From Bin94 sp965215535 (GTDB lineage Bacteria; Gemmatimonadota; Gemmatimonadetes; Longimicrobiales; Gaopeijiaceae): DNA of 64,000 nucleotides. Shown here piece by piece: positions 58,980 to 64,000 of the stretch (position 1 is the stretch's first letter; each line of letters begins with the position of its first letter). The notes under the pieces are model-generated. The model saw nothing but the letters and a program-made list of their open reading frames with translations. It searched no databases and had not been told where the DNA came from. The stretch spans positions 1,736,001-1,800,000 of the forward strand of contig OZ244063.1 in the NCBI GenBank assembly GCA_965215535.1, read 5' to 3'. The position numbers and the translations under genes were made by a program.

Positions 58980-61480
58980 CCCGATCCCTCCCCGCGCTGC
59001 AGCGCCTCCGGCCCGGCCTCCTGAATGGCGCGCCACACCCGCGGCGGCGAGAAAGGCAGCGCATTCACCCGCACCCCGACGGCATCGTAAATGGCGTTGG
59101 CAATCGCCGGAATCGATGGATGCAGCGGCCCTTCGCCCGCCTCCTTGGCTCCGAATGGCCCTTCACGGTCGATCGATTCCACAATCAGCGAGCGCAGCGC
59201 AGGGGTGTCCAGGCTGGTCGGAATGCGGTAATCCAGAAGCGACGGCGCGTTGTGAAGTCCGGCGCGGCCCTGTTCGGCCGACTTGAAGATCTGCTCCTCC
59301 ATCAGCGCCTCGGCGAATCCCATGTAGGCCGAGCCCTCCATCTGTCCCTCGACGAGCACCGGGTTGAGCGCCCGCCCGCAGTCATGCGCAATCCAGATCT
59401 TCTCGACATGAACAAAGCCGGTCTCCGCATCGACCTCGACCTCGGCGACATGCGCGGTGAAGGAATAGGCCGGCGAAGCCCCGATCGTCGCGCCGCGGTA
59501 ACTGCCATGGACATCGCGGGGCGTATTGTACGATCCGGTTGCACCCAGGGTGCCGAACTTCGCCTCGGCCAGATTGAAGGCTTCGCGCAGGGGAATGCTC
59601 TGGCCCGTGTCGCCCGCCCGCAGCGCCCGCCCGCCAGCCAGCAGGACTTCGCCGGGCTTCGCATTCCACGCCTCGGCCACCGCACTCTGCACCATCGTCC
59701 GAATGCGCCGCGCCGCCTCGATGCAGGCATTCCCCAGCATGAAGGTCACCCGCGACGAGTAGGCCCCCAGATCGACCGGGGTGAAGTCGGTGTCGCCCGC
59801 CAGCACGCGAATGTGCTCCAGCGGAACCCCCAGCTCCTCGGCCACGATATAGGTCACCATCGAATCCACCCCCTGCCCGATCTCGGAAGCGCCCGAAAAG
59901 ATCGCCACGCGCCCGGAGCGATCCACCTGAAGCTGGATTCCGGATTGCGGCATCTCGTTGGGGTAGATCGGATAGTTGGTTCCGGTGATATAGGTCGAAC
60001 CCGCCACGCCAAGGCCGCGGCCATAGGGAAGCCGGCCATACCGGGCACGCCAGTCACTCGCCCGCTCTACCGCCTGCAGGCATTCCAGAAAGCCATTCGA
60101 GGTGACGCGCAGATCGTTGACGGTACGGGTGTCGGAGCCGATGAAGTTGCGCCGGCGCAGCTCGATGGGGTCGATCGCGAGCTTTTCGGCAATGCGGTCA
60201 AGCTGTACCTCGAAGGCAAAGCGGGGCTGCACCGAACCATGACCGCGCTTGGGTCCGCAGGCAGGTTTGTTGGTATAGGCGCGGGTCGAGTGAAAGCGGT
60301 AGGCGGGCATGCGGTAGGGCGCCGTCAGAAGCTGACCGGAGTAGTAGGTCGTGACCAGACCGAAGGAGGCATACGCGCCGCCATCCATGACAATGCGGGC
60401 ATCCACCGCGGTGAGCCGTCCGTCGCGGGTGGCGCCGGTGCGGTAGTGCATGTGGAAGGGGTGGCGGCCGCGATGCGCATAAAAGACCTCTTCGCGGGTG
60501 TAGAGAATCTTGACCGGACGGCCGGTGAGCAGAGACAGCCTGGCGACGCAGAACTCCAGATCGAAGGGCTCGGATTTGCCGCCAAAGGCGCCGCCAACGG
60601 GGGGCTGAATGACCCGTACGCGCGCCGGGTCGAGATCGAGCACGCGGGCGAGTTCGCGGTGGAGGTAGTGGGGCACCTGCGTCGCCGACCATACCGTGAT
60701 CCGGTCGTCGGCCTCGGCGAACCCGATCGCGCAGTGCGGCTCAATGGGGGTGTGCGTCGTGCCCTCGAAGAAGTAATCGCCCTCGACCACCAGATCGGCG
60801 CCCTCCATGCCGGCATCGACATCGCCGAATGCAAGCTTCACCACCTTGGTGACATTGCCGCTGTGGCCCGCCTTGCGCGGTTCATGGATGAAGGGGTCCC
60901 CGGTTGCGGCAATGGACTCGTGCGGATCGAACCAGGCAGGCAGCTCCTCATAGGCGACCTCGATCAGGCCCAGGGCTTCATTGGCCGTTTCCTCGTCCAC
61001 CGCAGCCACCGCGGCCACCCCATCGCCGATATAGCGCACCCGGTCCACGCAAAGCGGGTACTCGTCGGGCGTCCAGGGAATGATTCCGTAGGGGACGGGC
61101 ATGTCGCGCCCGGTGATGACCGCATGAACGCCCGGCAGCTCGCGGGCCGGGCCGGGGTCGATGGCCACGATGCGGGCATGGGGGTGCGGACTGCGCAGAA
61201 TCTTGCCGTGCAGCATTCCTGGAAGGGCAAGATCGTCGGTGTAGCGGGCGCGGCCGGTCGCCTTGGCCAGACCATCCACCTTGCGCATCGGGCGGCCAAT
61301 GGTGGAGAAGGAACGATCCCCTTCCACGGCAGTCGGGGCCGCCGCCTCGGTGCCCGCCGCCGCTCCCGGATCCACACCTCCACCCGCTCTCCCCGCACCA
61401 TTCGCCGAGGGGGCGATCATCTTCTCCACGGCCCTTTCCGCAGAGTCGATGCCGGGCGGGGTCCGGGTGCGGGTGCTCAC
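58976..61480 (-). CDS. Mo-hydroxylase molybdopterin-binding subunit, HcrA-like
   Basis: An 834-residue Mo subunit. The first 55 residues are an Ala/Gly-rich extension without known role. Core motifs: KATGRARYTDDLALPGML, PVGGAFGGKSEPFDLEFC, ACGPKRGHGSVQPRFAFE, SGASEIGQGVDSMVTYI and GPFGAKEAGEGPLHP with the catalytic Glu. Similarity in layout and the partner FAD subunit suggest the 4-hydroxybenzoyl-CoA reductase branch, but the loop residues do not fix the substrate. It overlaps the [2Fe-2S] subunit gene by ATGA. No signal peptide, so the complex is cytoplasmic. Confidence 0.9.
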   Translation of the reverse strand: MSTRTRTPPGIDSAERAVEKMIAPSANGAGRAGGGVDPGAAAGTEAAAPTAVEGDRSFSTIGRPMRKVDGLAKATGRARYTDDLALPGMLHGKILRSPHPHARIVAIDPGPARELPGVHAVITGRDMPVPYGIIPWTPDEYPLCVDRVRYIGDGVAAVAAVDEETANEALGLIEVAYEELPAWFDPHESIAATGDPFIHEPRKAGHSGNVTKVVKLAFGDVDAGMEGADLVVEGDYFFEGTTHTPIEPHCAIGFAEADDRITVWSATQVPHYLHRELARVLDLDPARVRVIQPPVGGAFGGKSEPFDLEFCVARLSLLTGRPVKILYTREEVFYAHRGRHPFHMHYRTGATRDGRLTAVDARIVMDGGAYASFGLVTTYYSGQLLTAPYRMPAYRFHSTRAYTNKPACGPKRGHGSVQPRFAFEVQLDRIAEKLAIDPIELRRRNFIGSDTRTVNDLRVTSNGFLECLQAVERASDWRARYGRLPYGRGLGVAGSTYITGTNYPIYPNEMPQSGIQLQVDRSGRVAIFSGASEIGQGVDSMVTYIVAEELGVPLEHIRVLAGDTDFTPVDLGAYSSRVTFMLGNACIEAARRIRTMVQSAVAEAWNAKPGEVLLAGGRALRAGDTGQSIPLREAFNLAEAKFGTLGATGSYNTPRDVHGSYRGATIGASPAYSFTAHVAEVEVDAETGFVHVEKIWIAHDCGRALNPVLVEGQMEGSAYMGFAEALMEEQIFKSAEQGRAGLHNAPSLLDYRIPTSLDTPALRSLIVESIDREGPFGAKEAGEGPLHPSIPAIANAIYDAVGVRVNALPFSPPRVWRAIQEAGPEALQRGEGSG

Positions 61481-61947
61481 TCCGCCCTCATGCGCACGGC
61501 CGCCGCCTCAAGAGCATCGTAGATCTTTTCGTATCCGGTGCAGCGACAGAGATTGCCGGCCAGCGCGGCCCGGATCGCGGCGCGGGTCGGGGTGGGGTTT
61601 CCCTCTAGAAAGGCCACCGCGCTGCAGAGGATTCCGGGGGTGCAGAAGCCGCACTGCGCGGCCCCCTTCAGATCGAACTCATCCTGCACCGGGTGCGGTT
61701 TCGTTCCCCGCCCCAGCCCCTCGACGGTGCGGATCTCGCGTCCTTCGGCCTCCCGGACCGGGGTCATGCAGGCCAGCACCGCGCGTCCATCGGCAATGAC
61801 CGTACAGGCCCCGCAATCGCCCTTGTCGCACCCCTGCTTGGAACCGGTCAGTCCCAATCCATAGCGCAACGCTTCGAGAAGCGTATAGTGGGCCGGTACC
61901 CCGCAGGCGCGTTCGTCGCCATTGACATGCAGGCGCACGATTTCCAT
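61477..61947 (-). CDS. Mo-hydroxylase [2Fe-2S] subunit, HcrC-like
   Basis: A 156-residue iron-sulfur subunit with both [2Fe-2S] ligand sets: SKQGCDKGDCGACTVI plus LACMTP, and AQCGFCTPGILC with GNLCRCTGYEKI. The ATG at 61947 is chosen because it matches the family N-terminus (MEIVRLHVNGDERACG); the frame continues upstream only as a shadow. First gene of the third Mo-hydroxylase operon (iron-sulfur, Mo, DUF1460, FAD). Confidence 0.9.
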   Translation of the reverse strand: MEIVRLHVNGDERACGVPAHYTLLEALRYGLGLTGSKQGCDKGDCGACTVIADGRAVLACMTPVREAEGREIRTVEGLGRGTKPHPVQDEFDLKGAAQCGFCTPGILCSAVAFLEGNPTPTRAAIRAALAGNLCRCTGYEKIYDALEAAAVRMRAE

Positions 61948-62301
61948 GAGCGGCCTCGCCTTTCGGTTGCTGTTCGTGATCGCCCCCGGATCCACCCTCG
62001 GCGAAGAGCAGTCCCCAGGCACAATCCGACAGTACACAATACCCCAAAGCGCCGATTTTCGCCCGGCCGGGGGATGCAGCGCGCCGGTACGAGGCATCCC
62101 GGAGCCACAGGAGCGTTGATGTCCCGACCCCGACTCCGACTGGAACGGGCCCGGCTTCTGCGATAGACTTCCCTGTCCCCACGGGGAAGCTCCCACCGGT
62201 GTACCCCGGCGTCGAACCCTGAATGCAGACACCCTGTACGCACACGCACACTTTCACAGACACACCCCACAACGCACAAACCCAAGGAACCGATACAGAC
62301 A
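61948..62301. promoter_or_regulatory. Divergent region between Mo-hydroxylase operon and bacilliredoxin
   Basis: About 350 bases between divergent genes, with no coding frame I trust. It should hold promoters for both, but no hexamers could be fixed. A stretch rich in ACACAC-like sequence lies at 62225-62275. Confidence 0.3.
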
Positions 62302-62718
62302 ATGCCCTACCCCGAGATGATGGTTGCCCCCATGCGCGCGGACATGGCACGCATGGGATTTCTCGAGCTTCGCGACGCCGAGCAGGTCGAGCAGGCCATG
62401 GATGCCATGGAGGGAACCGTGCTGGTCGCGGTCAACTCCGTCTGCGGCTGCGCAGCGGGAATCTTCCGCCCGGCTCTGGCGCTGGCGCTCGACGACGACA
62501 CCGGCCCCGATCACCGGGTAACGGTCTTTGCCGGACAGGATCTAGACGCCACTGCGGCTGCCCGGCGGCACCTGGTGGGCTATCCGCCCAGCTCGCCCTC
62601 GATCGCACTCCTCAAGGACGGCGATCTGGTCTTCATGATGGAACGCTTCCAGATCGAGGGTCGCTCGGCGCCGGCCATCGCGCAGGATCTGCAGACGGCC
62701 TTCGCGGAGCACTGCTGA
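62302..62718 (+). CDS. brxA: Bacilliredoxin, BrxA/BrxB family
   Basis: A 138-residue protein of the YphP/YqiW family. The CGC active-site motif is at 48-50 (VNSVCGCAAGIFRPAL), and VGYPPSSPSIALLKDGDLVF is the family C-terminal half. Bacilliredoxins remove bacillithiol or similar low-molecular-weight thiols from oxidised proteins. The family also occurs in phyla that make bacillithiol outside Firmicutes. It is a single gene convergent with the DoxX gene. Confidence 0.9.
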   Translation: MPYPEMMVAPMRADMARMGFLELRDAEQVEQAMDAMEGTVLVAVNSVCGCAAGIFRPALALALDDDTGPDHRVTVFAGQDLDATAAARRHLVGYPPSSPSIALLKDGDLVFMMERFQIEGRSAPAIAQDLQTAFAEHC

Positions 62719-62769
62719 TACGGGCCGAGAGCTGGAAGCGGCGAGGCGCCGCTGGATGCAGACGATCTC

Positions 62770-63159
62770 CTAACGCGGCCGTCTGATCAGCGCATCCAGC
62801 GAGAAGCTGCCGGCGCCGTGAACGGAAAACCAGAGCCAGACAAAGCAGTAGAGCGCCGCGAGCTCGCCCCGGTTCACGACCGGCCAGAAACCCTGCGGGG
62901 CATGCGCCATGAAGTAGGCAGCCGCCATGAGCCCCGAGAGCAGGAAGGCAACCGGACGCGTTCCGAGGCCGACAATCATGAGGACGCCGCCGAAGAGCTC
63001 CAGAACGCCGGCAACTCCCAGCGTGCTCAAAACCTCGACGCGATCGTACCCCAGCACGCCGAAGAGCTTCTGGGCACCATGTTGCGCGAAGAGAAAGCCG
63101 GCGACGATACGCAGCGCATTGTGCGAAATCACGGAAGGAAGAGTGGTTGACCCGGACAT
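62770..63159 (-). CDS. DoxX-family membrane protein
   Basis: A 129-residue DoxX protein with four spans. ALRIVAGFLFAQHGAQKLFGV is the classic first helix, then VAGVLELFGGVLMIVGLGTRPVAF, LMAAAYFMAHAPQGFWPVVN and AALYCFVWLWFSVHGAGSFSLDAL. GGAGG seven bases before the ATG at 63159 fixes the start. This is a closer match to canonical DoxX than the gene at 32.4 kb. Its role may be thiol or quinol related, not shown here. Confidence 0.88.
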   Translation of the reverse strand: MSGSTTLPSVISHNALRIVAGFLFAQHGAQKLFGVLGYDRVEVLSTLGVAGVLELFGGVLMIVGLGTRPVAFLLSGLMAAAYFMAHAPQGFWPVVNRGELAALYCFVWLWFSVHGAGSFSLDALIRRPR

Positions 63160-63316
63160 CGGTGGCCTCCATGCAGTGCGGACAGGAAAACTCGGGGGAA
63201 CGCTGACAGCGTAAGGCCATCGGCGCATTTGCGAAAGGAGCAGCCGGTTCCCGCCGGACCGGTTTCCATCGGATCGGACACTCAATCCGAATCCCGCCCG
63301 GAGAGCTGCCGCCGGA

Positions 63317-64000
63317 TTACCGCCCTCTACTCAACCGCTTGCGTTTCTGTTCCTTCTTCTCGCGCTTCCGCCTGCGTTTGGCTTCGCGCCTTGATTCGCC
63401 CACCAGCCGCCGCTCGATCTCGACCGAACCTATCACCGCCCACCCATCCACCCGCACCACCGGAGCACCCGGCGGCGCGCGTTCGCCTGCGTAGTTTCTC
63501 TGTTCGAAGTCGCCAAGCACCGCCGAACCATTGCACTCTACGTGCACGCCGGGGGGCACGATCACCTCGATCGACCCCATCAGGGTGAACGCCGTAATCA
63601 GCGTGGCCTCCTCACCCAGCCGGGCTTCGCGCAGATCAAGCACCGCAGACCCCATCATGGCCACCGTGGTGTTGCGACGGGCCGGAACCCACGCGCCCTC
63701 CCGTCTGGTTTCGCCAAAGATGGCAATGGCGCGGTCGCTCTCGGCAATTTGTGCAGAGGGGGTGGCCAGATGCGCGGGCAGAGACGGGCTGTCTGGAGCG
63801 GATACAGCTGCGCCGCTGCGGGCAGGGTGCGGCGGGTCCGCGTGAATGCCGTCGAGGGCCGCCTGGAGATCCGCCATGGTGCGGGCTCCATGAACCTGGT
63901 CGCTGCGACGCTCGAAGTCGTCGATTGTAATCATGTCGCGCGTAAAGCACTCGGTCAGCAACTCAATGGTCTCTTCGCGAAAGCGGGCCAGCGCATCCTC
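63317..64000 (-). CDS. DUF1707/LiaF-like protein, 5' end beyond window
   Basis: The frame is open to the right edge, so the start is missing; 227 codons are present. The N-terminal part (ALARFREETIELLTECF, MITIDDFERRSDQVHGARTM) is a DUF1707-type domain. The C-terminal half (NTTVAMMGSAVLDLREARLG, LMGSIEVIVPPGVHVECNGS, VVRVDGWAVIGSVEIERR) is a LiaF/YvqF-like beta repeat region found in cell-envelope stress regulators. It ends in a strongly basic tail (KRRRKREKKEQKRKR). Probably a cytoplasmic or membrane-associated protein; the function is unknown. Confidence 0.82.
   Translation of the reverse strand, partial: EDALARFREETIELLTECFTRDMITIDDFERRSDQVHGARTMADLQAALDGIHADPPHPARSGAAVSAPDSPSLPAHLATPSAQIAESDRAIAIFGETRREGAWVPARRNTTVAMMGSAVLDLREARLGEEATLITAFTLMGSIEVIVPPGVHVECNGSAVLGDFEQRNYAGERAPPGAPVVRVDGWAVIGSVEIERRLVGESRREAKRRRKREKKEQKRKRLSRGR

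Overview
The window is high-GC bacterial DNA with a Gram-negative layout: a TonB-dependent receptor, lipoproteins, Tat-exported enzymes and a beta-barrel-type exported protein. Large exported peptidases (M14, M28, tricorn-like S41, M81), many Tat substrates and several Mo-hydroxylase operons would fit Gemmatimonadota or a similar heterotrophic lineage. That placement is inference; no rRNA or tRNA gene was seen to test it.

Layout. 1-10.2 kb: an exported protein cut by the window edge, epoxyqueuosine reductase (queG), a class V aminotransferase, an M14 carboxypeptidase, and a PhoX-like/M28 peptidase pair. 10.7-16.6 kb: a Tat-type epimerase, a STAS gene with an in-frame amber codon, remnants of two DNA-defence genes (YhcG/DUF1016 and DUF1156 methylase), DUF1028, and Tat-exported Gfo/Idh/MocA and HisC-like enzymes. 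16.6-22.6 kb: a five-gene cox-type Mo-hydroxylase operon (S-L-M-D-E). 23-28.7 kb: a defence island with a type III-like methyltransferase (mod) carrying a 22-G tract inside its reading frame, a partner res gene that has lost its helicase core, an IS3-family remnant at the 3' end of res, and a DUF433/DUF5615 toxin-antitoxin pair whose toxin is frameshifted. 28.9-39.5 kb: a tricorn-like protease, DoxX, a PaoABC-like exported Mo-hydroxylase with a cytochrome b, a small unknown protein and a decayed downstream gene. 39.7-45 kb: a copper-type operon (His-rich protein, MbnP-like, MbnH-like di-heme enzyme, TonB receptor). 45-52 kb (minus): DUF418, an FKBP lipoprotein, and a tightly coupled four-gene module of membrane, vWA-like and coiled-coil proteins with ZorA/ZorB-like topology. 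52-64 kb: M81 peptidase, a DAACS symporter, a propeller-like lipoprotein, a third Mo-hydroxylase operon (4-hydroxybenzoyl-CoA reductase-like subunits plus DUF1460), bacilliredoxin, DoxX and a DUF1707/LiaF-like protein.

Main points. The best candidate for an unusual system is the mod gene. With 22 Gs it is open; gaining or losing one G produces a TGA within about ten codons, before the catalytic DPPY motif. Its partner res keeps Walker A and the C-terminal PD-(D/E)xK-like nuclease but lacks helicase motifs II-VI, so the pair looks like a methylation switch (phasevarion) rather than a working restriction system. The second candidate is the four-gene membrane module at 47-52 kb, for which I have no name. 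Three separate molybdenum hydroxylases in 64 kb, each with a different set of accessory genes, is also notable.
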